Of a stretch of 41,655 nt of DNA, positions 32,748-40,872 are shown one piece after another; the first letter of the stretch is position 1, and each line of letters opens with the position of its first letter. Under the pieces are notes generated by a model, which was given only the letters and a program-made list of their open reading frames with translations, had not been told where the DNA came from and searched no databases. Source of the DNA: Enterococcus_E cecorum_B (GTDB lineage: Bacteria > Bacillota > Bacilli > Lactobacillales > Enterococcaceae); the NCBI GenBank assembly GCA_946499615.1, contig CAMMST010000017.1:1-41655 (forward strand). The letters are read 5' to 3'. Position numbers and translations under genes: made by a program.

Positions 32748-35700
32748 TTATTCACTTTTTTCCTCATTTTTGGCTTCACGTCTTGCTTTACGTTCAGCTC
32801 GTCTTTGTAAGCGACGTGCTTCTCTTTCTGGATCAACAGTACGCTCTTTCTTTTCCCGTCGAACAGTTGCTTTATTATCTTCAACTGGAGAATCCTTTTT
32901 GCCTTCTAAACGCTGACGAATTTTTTCTTCTTGACCAGCTAATCGGGCATAATTATAAAAGCGTGTCTTGGCATCATTGACGGTCTTATCAAATAACGCT
33001 TTAGCATGTTCTGGATGCACTGTTTCTAACGCTCTAAATCTCACTTGAGTACGCATGAAATCAGGCATCTTAGAAAAATCAGGTTTCTTAAAGTCTAGAC
33101 TCATCGGTTCTTTACCTTGTGCTTTAAGACTTGGATTATATCGATATAGTGACCAATAACCTGAACTTACAGCATCTTTCGCTTCTTGAATTGATTGACG
33201 CATGCCACCGGATAAGCCATGAACAATACATGGTGTATAAGCGATGATTACTGATGGGCCAGGGAATTTTTCCGCCTCTTCAAATGCCCGCATGGTTTGG
33301 ATGGCATTAGCTCCCGAAGCGATTTGAGCAACATAGACATTGCCATAAGTCATAGCCATCATACCTAAATCTTTCTTCGCAGCATTTTTTCCACTAGCAG
33401 CAAATTTAACAATAGCCGCTGCTGGTGTGGCTTTAGAAATTTGACCACCGGTATTTGAGTACACTTCATTATCCAAAACTAAAATATTGACATCGGCGCC
33501 AGTAGAAATAACATGGTCAATTCCGCCATATCCAATATCATAAGCCCAGCCATCGCCACCAATCATCCATTGACTTGGTTTTACGAATAAATCATCATGC
33601 GCTAAAATTTCAGCTAATTCAGGGACTTGATGGACTTCACTTTGTAAGGCAGCTTTCAGTTTTTTCGCTCTTTGTTGGGTTCCTTCACTAGTATTTAAAT
33701 GCTTCGTCCAATCTTGCATTAGTTCCTTAAGCTCTGGAGAAACTTTATCTAGCATGGATGTCATTTGGTTGGCTAAAGCTTCACGTCGAGTGGTATTGGC
33801 AATCATCATACCATAACCAAATTCAGCATTATCTTCTAACAATGAGTTTGACCAAGTTGGACCTTGCCCTTGATCGTTGGTTGTATACGGAGTCACTGGT
33901 GCAGCTGCTCCCCAAATGGAAGAACATCCCGTCGCATTGGCAATCATCATTCGGTCACCAAACATTTGCGTCAATAGTTTCACATATGGCGTTTCTCCAC
34001 ATCCTGAACATGCACCTGAGAATTCTAGTAATGGTTTATTAAATTGACTGTGTAAAATCGTTCCTGGTTTCGCCGGATTTTCTTTTTGGCGTAATGTCAT
34101 TGAAAAGGCCCAATTGATAGCTTCTTCTTTCATTTCTTCGTAAGGACGCATTTTTAGAGCCTTGCCTTTTGCAGGACATGCTTCCACACATAAACCACAA
34201 CCAGTACAATCTTCCACCGATACTTGGATACGGTATTTCAAGCCATCAGGTCCACGCATATCTCGAACAATATAGCCTTCAGGTGCTTCTTGCATTTCAT
34301 CTTCGTCTGCTAAAAACGGACGGATGGCAGCATGTGGACAGACAAACGCACACTCATTACACATGGTACAACGATCTGCTATCCATTCCGGTACTTCAAG
34401 GGCAATTCCTCGTTTTTCAACTGCGGCTGTACCAAGCGGCATATCACCAGCAACCATGCCATTATTCACAAAAGCACTGACTGGAATATGATCTCCTTTT
34501 TGGGTATTGACTGGCTCCACAATTTCTTCAACAAACTTACTTTGACGACTTAAACGTTTCTCAGTAGGATCTAAGTCCGCCCATTCTTTTGGTACTTCAA
34601 AACGATGCAAGTGCGTTAAGGTTTGATCGATGGCCGCATGGTTTTGTTCCACTATTTTCGCTGATTTGTGACCATAAATTTTTTGCACTTGATCTTTTAA
34701 TAATTTCACAACCGTATCAAAATCCATGACATTCGTTAACTTAAAGAAAGCAGTCTGCATGATGGTGTTGATACGATTACGTAAACCAATTTCTTGCGCT
34801 AATTGCATCGCGTTAATGGTATAAAACTGAATGTCATTTTCAGCCAAATATTTTTTCAGATGTTTTGGCAAGAATTTATGCAATTGTTCATCTGACCAGG
34901 TCGTATTTAATAGGAAAGTGCCGCCTTTTTTCAACCCTTGAACTAATTCATATTTATGAACATAAGCCGGTGTATGACAGGCGATGAAATCAGCATGTTC
35001 TACTAAATAAGTAGAGCGAATTTCTTGATCACCAAAACGTAAATGCGATACCGTTAAGCCACCTGATTTTTTGGAATCATAATAAAAATAACCTTGCACG
35101 AACTTATCTGTATTATCTCCAATAATTTTAATCGTTGACTTATTCGCGCCGACTGTCCCATCTGAACCAAAGCCCCAGAATTTTGCTTGGAAAGTACCAG
35201 GACGCGTTAAATCTAAAGTTGGTCCTAAAGGTAAAGATAAATGCGTCACATCGTCAGTAATACCAATGGTGAATCTTCTTTTTTGCTCTTTACGTGGTTT
35301 TTGTAATTCATCAAAAACGGCTAAGATTTGAGCAGGCGTCACATCTTTTGAACCTAAGCCATAGCGGCCACCAATGACACTTGGACGAATATCTGCTTCA
35401 TAAAGCGCTGATTGGACATCTAAAAATAGTGGTTCGCCATTTGCCCCAGGTTCTTTCGTACGGTCTAATACTGCGATAGATTGGACAGTTTCAGGAATTT
35501 TACTTAAGAAATTCTCTGTTGGAAATGGACGATATAAATGGATGTTGATAAAACCAACTTTGCGTCCTTGTTCATTTAGAAAATCAACCGTTTGTTCAAT
35601 CGCTTGGGCGGCTGAACCCATCACGACAATCACTTCTTGCGCTTCAGGATGGCCATAATAATTGACTAAATCATAATTCGTTCCACGCAATTCATTGATT

Positions 35701-36440
35701 TTACCCATATATTCTTGGATAATTGCCGGAATTTCATCATAGTAGGTATTAATCGTTTCACGTTGTTGGAAATGAATATCAGGATTTTGGTTCATCCCAC
35801 TGACTGTTGGGTGATTTGGGTTCATCCCACGTTGACGAAATTCAGCTAATTCTTTTTCAGGCACTAATTTTTTCAAATCATCATATTCAATGACTTCAAT
35901 TTTTTGTAGCTCATGACTGGTACGAAAACCATCAAAGAAATTTAAGAATGGCAAACGACCTTTAATACTTGCTAAATGGGCCACAGCTGCTAAGTCCATT
36001 ACTTCTTGGACACTACTTTCTGCCAACATCACAAATCCTGTTTGACGCGTTGCCATCACATCGGTTTGATCACCAAAAATATTTAAAGCATTAGTTGTCA
36101 CAGAACGACTTGCAACATGAAAGACGGTTGGCAAAAGTTCACCAGCGATCTTATACATATTAGGAATCATTAATAAAAGACCTTGTGAGGCTGTGTATGT
36201 ACTGGTTAAGGCACCTGTTTTTAGCGATCCATGAACGGCACCAGCGGCACCAGCTTCTGATTGCATTTCAATGACTTTGACAGGTTCTCCAAATAGATTC
36301 TTTTTGCCCATTGCTGACCATGCGTCGACTAATTCGGCCATGGGTGAGCTGGGCGTAATTGGATAGATGGCTGCTACTTCAGAAAAAGCATAAGAAATAT
36401 GGGCTGCAGCGGTATTTCCATCCATTGTTTTTTTATTCAT
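32748..36440 (-). CDS. nifJ: Pyruvate:ferredoxin (flavodoxin) oxidoreductase, single-chain
   Basis: A 1,230-residue enzyme that oxidises pyruvate with CoA to acetyl-CoA and CO2 and passes electrons to ferredoxin or flavodoxin. The N-terminal domain starts with the TMDGNTAAAHISYAFSEVA region and YPITPSSP. Two 4Fe-4S motifs follow: CTMCNECAFVCP (near 690) and CTGCGLCVEACP (near 744). The proximal-cluster and TPP domain has CSGCGETPY (near 810) and GDGWAYDIGYGG plus NTGGQ (near 965-1000). Residues from about 1182 to 1230 form an extra Lys/Arg/Glu-rich tail beyond the usual end of the family. I use the ATG at 36440 with its GAGGTG site. The enzyme is oxygen-sensitive and uncommon in Lactobacillales. 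Confidence 0.96.
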   Translation of the reverse strand: MNKKTMDGNTAAAHISYAFSEVAAIYPITPSSPMAELVDAWSAMGKKNLFGEPVKVIEMQSEAGAAGAVHGSLKTGALTSTYTASQGLLLMIPNMYKIAGELLPTVFHVASRSVTTNALNIFGDQTDVMATRQTGFVMLAESSVQEVMDLAAVAHLASIKGRLPFLNFFDGFRTSHELQKIEVIEYDDLKKLVPEKELAEFRQRGMNPNHPTVSGMNQNPDIHFQQRETINTYYDEIPAIIQEYMGKINELRGTNYDLVNYYGHPEAQEVIVVMGSAAQAIEQTVDFLNEQGRKVGFINIHLYRPFPTENFLSKIPETVQSIAVLDRTKEPGANGEPLFLDVQSALYEADIRPSVIGGRYGLGSKDVTPAQILAVFDELQKPRKEQKRRFTIGITDDVTHLSLPLGPTLDLTRPGTFQAKFWGFGSDGTVGANKSTIKIIGDNTDKFVQGYFYYDSKKSGGLTVSHLRFGDQEIRSTYLVEHADFIACHTPAYVHKYELVQGLKKGGTFLLNTTWSDEQLHKFLPKHLKKYLAENDIQFYTINAMQLAQEIGLRNRINTIMQTAFFKLTNVMDFDTVVKLLKDQVQKIYGHKSAKIVEQNHAAIDQTLTHLHRFEVPKEWADLDPTEKRLSRQSKFVEEIVEPVNTQKGDHIPVSAFVNNGMVAGDMPLGTAAVEKRGIALEVPEWIADRCTMCNECAFVCPHAAIRPFLADEDEMQEAPEGYIVRDMRGPDGLKYRIQVSVEDCTGCGLCVEACPAKGKALKMRPYEEMKEEAINWAFSMTLRQKENPAKPGTILHSQFNKPLLEFSGACSGCGETPYVKLLTQMFGDRMMIANATGCSSIWGAAAPVTPYTTNDQGQGPTWSNSLLEDNAEFGYGMMIANTTRREALANQMTSMLDKVSPELKELMQDWTKHLNTSEGTQQRAKKLKAALQSEVHQVPELAEILAHDDLFVKPSQWMIGGDGWAYDIGYGGIDHVISTGADVNILVLDNEVYSNTGGQISKATPAAAIVKFAASGKNAAKKDLGMMAMTYGNVYVAQIASGANAIQTMRAFEEAEKFPGPSVIIAYTPCIVHGLSGGMRQSIQEAKDAVSSGYWSLYRYNPSLKAQGKEPMSLDFKKPDFSKMPDFMRTQVRFRALETVHPEHAKALFDKTVNDAKTRFYNYARLAGQEEKIRQRLEGKKDSPVEDNKATVRREKKERTVDPEREARRLQRRAERKARREAKNEEKSE

Positions 36441-36508
36441 AGTTAACACCTCAGTGATTTTGCAATTTTTTGACGTGGGAGATCAAAAATTGGACTGTTC
36501 AACTACTT

Positions 36509-36536
36509 ATTATATCGAAAAAAACTACATAAGTAA
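36509..36536 (-). promoter_or_regulatory. Promoter of nifJ
   Basis: TATAAT (36509-36514) with TTACTT (36531-36536) 16 bases upstream on the minus strand, giving a leader of about 60 bases. Confidence 0.55.
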
Positions 36537-36553
36537 CCCTTTTTGCTAGATTT

Positions 36554-36609
36554 TTTTGTGAAATTCAAAAAAATGTCTACAAGCGTAATAGTTGCATTTT
36601 TTCACAAAA
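36554..36609. promoter_or_regulatory. Distant inverted pair resembling Rex half-sites between nifJ and the DsbA-like gene
   Basis: TTTTGTGAAA (36554-36563) and TTTCACAAAA (36600-36609) are perfectly inverted but 36 bases apart. Each contains a TTGTGAA/TTCACAA half of the NADH-sensing Rex operator, which is normally only 4 bases apart. The right half lies within the spacer of the DsbA-like gene promoter. Confidence 0.3.
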
Positions 36610-36619
36610 CCAATAAACT
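36592..36619 (+). promoter_or_regulatory. Promoter of the DsbA-like gene
   Basis: TTGCAT (36592-36597) and TAAACT (36614-36619), 16 bases apart, 35 bases before the ATG. Confidence 0.5.
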
Positions 36620-36654
36620 TAAACCTGTAAGCAATTATATTTGAGGTGATACTT

Positions 36655-37152
36655 ATGGATATTTCAGTGATTAAAGCTGAACAAACAAATGCCAAAAATG
36701 GACTTGTCATTGGCAATGGTAAACATATTATGAAAGAATTTATGAACCTTCGTTGTCCATATTGTCGTCAATGGTTTAATGAATCTAAAGAATTATTAGC
36801 AAATGCAGATGTCACTCGAATCATTAAGCTTTTTGATAAGGAAAAACCTAGTCTTCAACGTGGAAATGTCATGCATCGTTTCGTGGATACTACGAATGAA
36901 GCAACTATTTTAGCAAGTATGCAAAAGATTTTCGATACACAAGAAGAATGGGGCAATCTTGAACTTGATGAAGTCGCTACATTTGCCAAAGAAAAACTAG
37001 GCTTAAGCGAAAATGACCATCAATCTTATAGCCAATTAATTGTCGATGAAGCCAATGCAGCCAACATCAAATTTGTGCCAACTATTATTGTTGAAGAACA
37101 CATTTTTGACGAAAGTATTTCTGAAGACGAATTAAAAGAAATATTAAAATAA
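36655..37152 (+). CDS. DsbA-family thioredoxin-fold protein with a CPYC active site, cytoplasmic
   Basis: A 165-residue thioredoxin-fold protein with CPYC at residues 34-37 (NLRCPYCRQW), followed by a helical insert and a cis-proline segment seen as KFVPTIIVEEHIF. No signal peptide or membrane segment is present, so it should act in the cytoplasm as a reductase, isomerase or thiol-stress protein rather than an exported oxidase. The ATG has a GAGGTGAT site. It is divergent from nifJ and shares its control region, which hints at a role in redox or oxygen protection; that link is inference. Confidence 0.88.
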   Translation: MDISVIKAEQTNAKNGLVIGNGKHIMKEFMNLRCPYCRQWFNESKELLANADVTRIIKLFDKEKPSLQRGNVMHRFVDTTNEATILASMQKIFDTQEEWGNLELDEVATFAKEKLGLSENDHQSYSQLIVDEANAANIKFVPTIIVEEHIFDESISEDELKEILK

Positions 37153-37156
37153 AAGC

Positions 37157-37200
37157 AAAAAAACGCAGCATCCACTTTTTCCTGAGGATTCTGCGTTTTT
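37157..37200. terminator. Bidirectional terminator between the DsbA-like gene and whiA
   Basis: AACGCAG-ATCC and GGAT-CTGCGTT arms (37162-37197), with small internal mismatches, flanked by A7 on the left and T5 on the right, serve both convergent genes. Confidence 0.88.
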
Positions 37201-37201
37201 G

Positions 37202-38134
37202 TTATTCTGCTTGCCTTAATTTTTCGGCATAATCATTAATTTTTCGAATACGATGATTAATACCAGATTTTGAGATTGGCCCACTTGGCACCATTTCAGC
37301 TAGTTCTTTTAAACTTACTTCTGGATGTTGTAATCTTAACTCGGCGATTTCCTGTAATTTCTCCGGTAAAGACTTAATCCCAACTTTTGACTCAATATAT
37401 TCAATGTTTTCTATTTGTTTAGTAGCCGCATCAGCAATCCGTGACATATTGGCCGTTTCACAATTGACTAAACGATTCACCGAATTACGCATATCACGAA
37501 CAATTCGTACATCTTCAAATTTTAACATGGAATTTGTGGCACCGATTAAAGTCAAAAAGTCTGCAATTTTCTCGGCCCCTTTAAGATAAGTAATATAGCC
37601 ATTTCTCCTTTCTAGTGTTCTTGCATTTAAATCAAAGAAATTAAGCATACTACAAATATCTTCATTATGCTCTTCATAAACCGAAAAAATTTCCAAATGA
37701 TAACGACTGGTTTCTGGATTATTAATAGAACCAGATGCCATAAATGCACCACGGAGATAAGAACGCATTTTTTGTGCATTTCCCATCAACTCATCTGAAG
37801 CATGAATATCAAACATTAAACCATCCATAATTCCTAAATCATTTAGCACATCCATCGTATCGTTTTTCAGCCGTACAATATAGACATTATTCTTTTTTAA
37901 CTTCATTTTCCGACGAACTAATAATTCACTTCGAACATCATAATGATCTTTTAAAAGTGAATAAATTCTACGTGCAATTGCCGCATTTTCAGTTTGAACA
38001 TTGAGAATAAACTGTTGGTTGGCAATACTTAAAGAACCATTCATTCTAATCAAGGCAGCTAATTCAGCTTTGGCATGTTCGCGGTGCACTTCTAAAGTCG
38101 TCAATTCTTTTTTGACTTCCGCAGCAAATGACAA
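37202..38134 (-). CDS. whiA: WhiA, LAGLIDADG-like DNA-binding protein
   Basis: A 310-residue protein of the WhiA family: a homing-endonuclease-like N-terminal domain without nuclease function and a C-terminal helix-turn-helix (near 255-300, RLQHPEVSLKELAEMVP). In Firmicutes it affects cell division and chromosome segregation. It starts MSFAAEVKKELT from a TTG codon at 38134, with GGGAG 8 bases ahead; no ATG fits the conserved N-terminus. It is the last gene of rapZ-yvcK-whiA, 2 bases after yvcK. Confidence 0.96.
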   Translation of the reverse strand: MSFAAEVKKELTTLEVHREHAKAELAALIRMNGSLSIANQQFILNVQTENAAIARRIYSLLKDHYDVRSELLVRRKMKLKKNNVYIVRLKNDTMDVLNDLGIMDGLMFDIHASDELMGNAQKMRSYLRGAFMASGSINNPETSRYHLEIFSVYEEHNEDICSMLNFFDLNARTLERRNGYITYLKGAEKIADFLTLIGATNSMLKFEDVRIVRDMRNSVNRLVNCETANMSRIADAATKQIENIEYIESKVGIKSLPEKLQEIAELRLQHPEVSLKELAEMVPSGPISKSGINHRIRKINDYAEKLRQAE

Positions 38135-38136
38135 AA

Positions 38137-39147
38137 TTATCGCTCCCTTTCTGTATTCCTTACACCATAGACAATTCGTAATAATTCATTCACAACTTTT
38201 TCGCCATCATGAAAGACCCCACCATCGCGTAATTCTAGAAAATCACTAGAGACAACACGACAGCCTTCTTCACGCAAGCCATTAAAATCATGCGTTACTT
38301 GGACTAAATATTCATCGTATTTTTCGACGTCCATGTAGTCCTCAGGCACATGTTCGATATTGACTAAAACTGTATCCACAAAAGGCATCTTCAAATGGCG
38401 ATGTAAGACTTTCACGTGTTGCGCATCGGTGAAGTGCTCCGTTTCGCCTTTTTGTGTCATAATATTACAAATATACACCACTTCTGCCTTCGTCTTTAAC
38501 ATCGCTTCAGAGATTTCCGGAATCATTAAATTAGGCAAGATACTCGTAAATAAGCTTCCTGGACCTAAAACAATCATATCTGCGTCCATAATGGCTTTCA
38601 CTACATTACGACTCGCTTTAGGTGTTTCATCTGAATCTTGGCGAGACACATGGACATGACGAATCGTTTTTCGCTCTAGAGCAATCTTGGACTCGCCCAC
38701 TGCAGTCGAACCATCCATAAATTCTGCATGCAACACTAAAGGTTCTTCTGATGAGGGGTATACATTACCTTCCACATGCATCATCTTATTTAAAATACGA
38801 ATCGCCTCATAAGTACTGCCACGCATCTCTGCAATCGCTGCAATAATCAAGTTTCCAAGTGCATGATTCGCTAAAAATTTATCTCCTTTGTTAAAGCGAT
38901 ACTGGAAAATATCCGAATACAACTTTGGCATATCAGAGAGTGCCACTAAGACATTACGTAAATCTCCAGGCGGAACCATCGTTTTAACTGAATCTCTTAA
39001 AACCCCACTACTACCACCATCATCAGCCACCGTGACAATTGCTGTGATATCTACGCCCTGATTTCTCAGACTTTTTAATATGACAGGTAAGCCTGTACCA
39101 CCGCCCATGACTACGACTTTAGGTTTTCTAATGCGATAGGTTTTCAT
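38137..39147 (-). CDS. yvcK: YvcK/CofD-like gluconeogenesis factor
   Basis: A 336-residue Rossmann-type protein. The N-terminal VVMGGGTGLPVILKSLR and the TVADDGGSSG motif are the family signature, and GPGSLFTSILPNL lies near 200. YvcK binds UDP-GlcNAc and supports growth on gluconeogenic carbon and correct peptidoglycan synthesis. Its start overlaps the rapZ stop by ATGA. Within this window it connects functionally with glmS and glmM, which supply UDP-GlcNAc. Confidence 0.96.
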   Translation of the reverse strand: MKTYRIRKPKVVVMGGGTGLPVILKSLRNQGVDITAIVTVADDGGSSGVLRDSVKTMVPPGDLRNVLVALSDMPKLYSDIFQYRFNKGDKFLANHALGNLIIAAIAEMRGSTYEAIRILNKMMHVEGNVYPSSEEPLVLHAEFMDGSTAVGESKIALERKTIRHVHVSRQDSDETPKASRNVVKAIMDADMIVLGPGSLFTSILPNLMIPEISEAMLKTKAEVVYICNIMTQKGETEHFTDAQHVKVLHRHLKMPFVDTVLVNIEHVPEDYMDVEKYDEYLVQVTHDFNGLREEGCRVVSSDFLELRDGGVFHDGEKVVNELLRIVYGVRNTERER

Positions 39148-40031
39148 GAACGATTAACCGTCTCTTTTCGTTTATCTTTATCACGGTGGGTGGTATTAAC
39201 AGTATAACCATTTTCTTTTAGATATTCACCTACACGATTGGTTAAAGCAACAGAGCGATGTTGACCACCTGTACAACCAATCGCAATCGTTAAACTACTT
39301 TTACCTTCTTTAATATAACCTGGCATAATTTGTAGTAAAAGTTGGCTAAATGATTGATAGAATTTTTCCGTTTGTTCAAAACTCATGACATAATCATACA
39401 CGGGTTTATCACAACCAGTAAGTGGGCGAAGTTCTGGAATATAATGTGGATTTGGTAAGAAACGTACATCCATTACGATATCCGCATCGATTGGTAGGCC
39501 ATATTTAAAGCCAAATGAGACCATCTCCACACGAAAGCCAGATTCATTATTATGACGAAATTCTTGATTGATTTTTTCACGTAATTGACGCGGTGTTAAA
39601 GTAGTGGTATCAATTACTAAAGAAGCTTTCACTTTCAAATCTTCTAAAATGGCCCGCTCTTTGCGAATTCCTTCAGTAACTAAACCATCCATTGCCATCG
39701 GATGCACACGTCTAGTTTCTTTATAACGTGAAACAAGTTCTACATCTGAAGCATCTAAAAATAAAATCTTCGTATCAATCAATTGGGTATTTTCAATTTC
39801 AGCTAACATATTTTGAATTTCATCAAAAAATGAGCGTGAACGTAAATCAACTACTAAAGCAATTTTGGTTACTTTGCCTGATTCACGAATGAGTTCCCAA
39901 AATTTCGGAATCAAACTTGGGGGCATATTATCCACGCAAAAATAACCCATATCTTCAAAACTTTGGATGGCAACTGTTTTTCCTGCACCGCTCATCCCGG
40001 TAATAATGACTAAACTTAATTGATCAGCCAT
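39144..40031 (-). CDS. rapZ: RapZ-family nucleotide-binding protein (YvcJ)
   Basis: A 295-residue P-loop protein. The Walker A motif GMSGAGKT is near residues 11-18, the FCVDNMPPSL segment is near 33, and the C-terminal domain carries the conserved IGCTGGQHRSV loop near 262. In enteric bacteria RapZ controls glmS through a small RNA. Firmicute YvcJ hydrolyses nucleotides and its role is less clear. The ATG at 40031 has an AAGGAGG site; the longer frame to 40061 is leader. It is the first gene of rapZ-yvcK-whiA. Confidence 0.96.
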   Translation of the reverse strand: MADQLSLVIITGMSGAGKTVAIQSFEDMGYFCVDNMPPSLIPKFWELIRESGKVTKIALVVDLRSRSFFDEIQNMLAEIENTQLIDTKILFLDASDVELVSRYKETRRVHPMAMDGLVTEGIRKERAILEDLKVKASLVIDTTTLTPRQLREKINQEFRHNNESGFRVEMVSFGFKYGLPIDADIVMDVRFLPNPHYIPELRPLTGCDKPVYDYVMSFEQTEKFYQSFSQLLLQIMPGYIKEGKSSLTIAIGCTGGQHRSVALTNRVGEYLKENGYTVNTTHRDKDKRKETVNRS

Positions 40032-40085
40032 GATGAATTCCTCCTTAAAAAAAGCAATCATGTTTCACTTTTTATTGTCTTATTT

Positions 40086-40115
40086 ATTATATCATGCCGG
40101 GCGTATCTTATACAA
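40086..40115 (-). promoter_or_regulatory. Promoter of rapZ-yvcK-whiA
   Basis: TATAAT (40086-40091) with a TGA extension and TTGTAT (40110-40115) 18 bases upstream on the minus strand. Confidence 0.65.
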
Positions 40116-40155
40116 CAAAATGGATATACGCAATTTCAAAAAATCACGTATATCC
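40115..40155 (-). terminator. Terminator of the D-aspartate pair
   Basis: GGATATACG and CGTATATCC arms (40122-40130 and 40147-40155) form a perfect 9-bp stem followed by ATTTTGTT on the minus strand. It lies just after the racemase stop. Confidence 0.75.
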
Positions 40156-40162
40156 GTAAAAC

Positions 40163-40870
40163 TTATTTATTTCTTAAAGATAATGCTCGGTCTATCGTGC
40201 GGTCTACTAAAATAGATTGTGCATCAAAAATTTTATACTCATGTTCACAATCAATATATTCAGCAACTAATGAAAGTTCTGTACAACCTAGAATTACTGC
40301 TTCACATCCAAGTTTTTTCGTATCTGCAAGGATTTCAAAAAACAACTCAAGATTAATATAATCATTCTCTTTTACATCCTGATAAATTAAATGATTAATT
40401 TTAGCTTGTAAATCTTGACTTGGAATCAAATAATCAATCCCTTGTTCTTTTAATTCATTTTCGTAAACGCCCGCCTTCACACTGCCTTCCGTACCTAAAA
40501 ATGCAACTTTACCAGTAATTTGCTCGCGGTGAATCTGTTTGACGGCTTCTTTTGGCATATGCAAAATCGGAATTTTGGTCTCTTTTTGTAAGTCATCAAA
40601 GAAATAATGAGCCGTATTACAGGTCAAAACAATAAAGCTTGGTTGCAAAATATTTTGTTGACGGATATCTTCTTGCAATAATGGAATTGGATTTGGTTTG
40701 CTACGATCAAGAATATAAGCTGTACGATCAGGAATTGTCGCATGATTATATAAAATATAATTTAAATAATCCTGATCAGCATGTGTTGGTGTGCGTTTAT
40801 TTAACTGTCGAACAAAGCTTTCTGTCGCCATCGTTCCCATTCCACCTAGAATGGTAAAAAAATCGCGCAT
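40163..40870 (-). CDS. racD: Aspartate racemase
   Basis: A 235-residue PLP-independent Asp/Glu racemase. The two catalytic cysteines are visible in LTCNTAH (near 84) and LGCTELS (near 197), with the N-terminal GGMGTMATESF loop. It converts L- to D-aspartate. It follows the D-aspartate-ligase-like gene by only 2 bases, so the substrate is best read as aspartate, supplying D-Asp for the peptidoglycan bridge. A glutamate racemase role is less likely, because MurI proteins carry different flanking motifs. Confidence 0.92.
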   Translation of the reverse strand: MRDFFTILGGMGTMATESFVRQLNKRTPTHADQDYLNYILYNHATIPDRTAYILDRSKPNPIPLLQEDIRQQNILQPSFIVLTCNTAHYFFDDLQKETKIPILHMPKEAVKQIHREQITGKVAFLGTEGSVKAGVYENELKEQGIDYLIPSQDLQAKINHLIYQDVKENDYINLELFFEILADTKKLGCEAVILGCTELSLVAEYIDCEHEYKIFDAQSILVDRTIDRALSLRNK

Positions 40871-40872
40871 GA

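Noticed and set aside
40020..40361. Plus-strand frame of 113 codons across the racD-rapZ gap
   Set aside because: It runs over a terminator, a promoter and the antisense of racD, and has no ribosome site.
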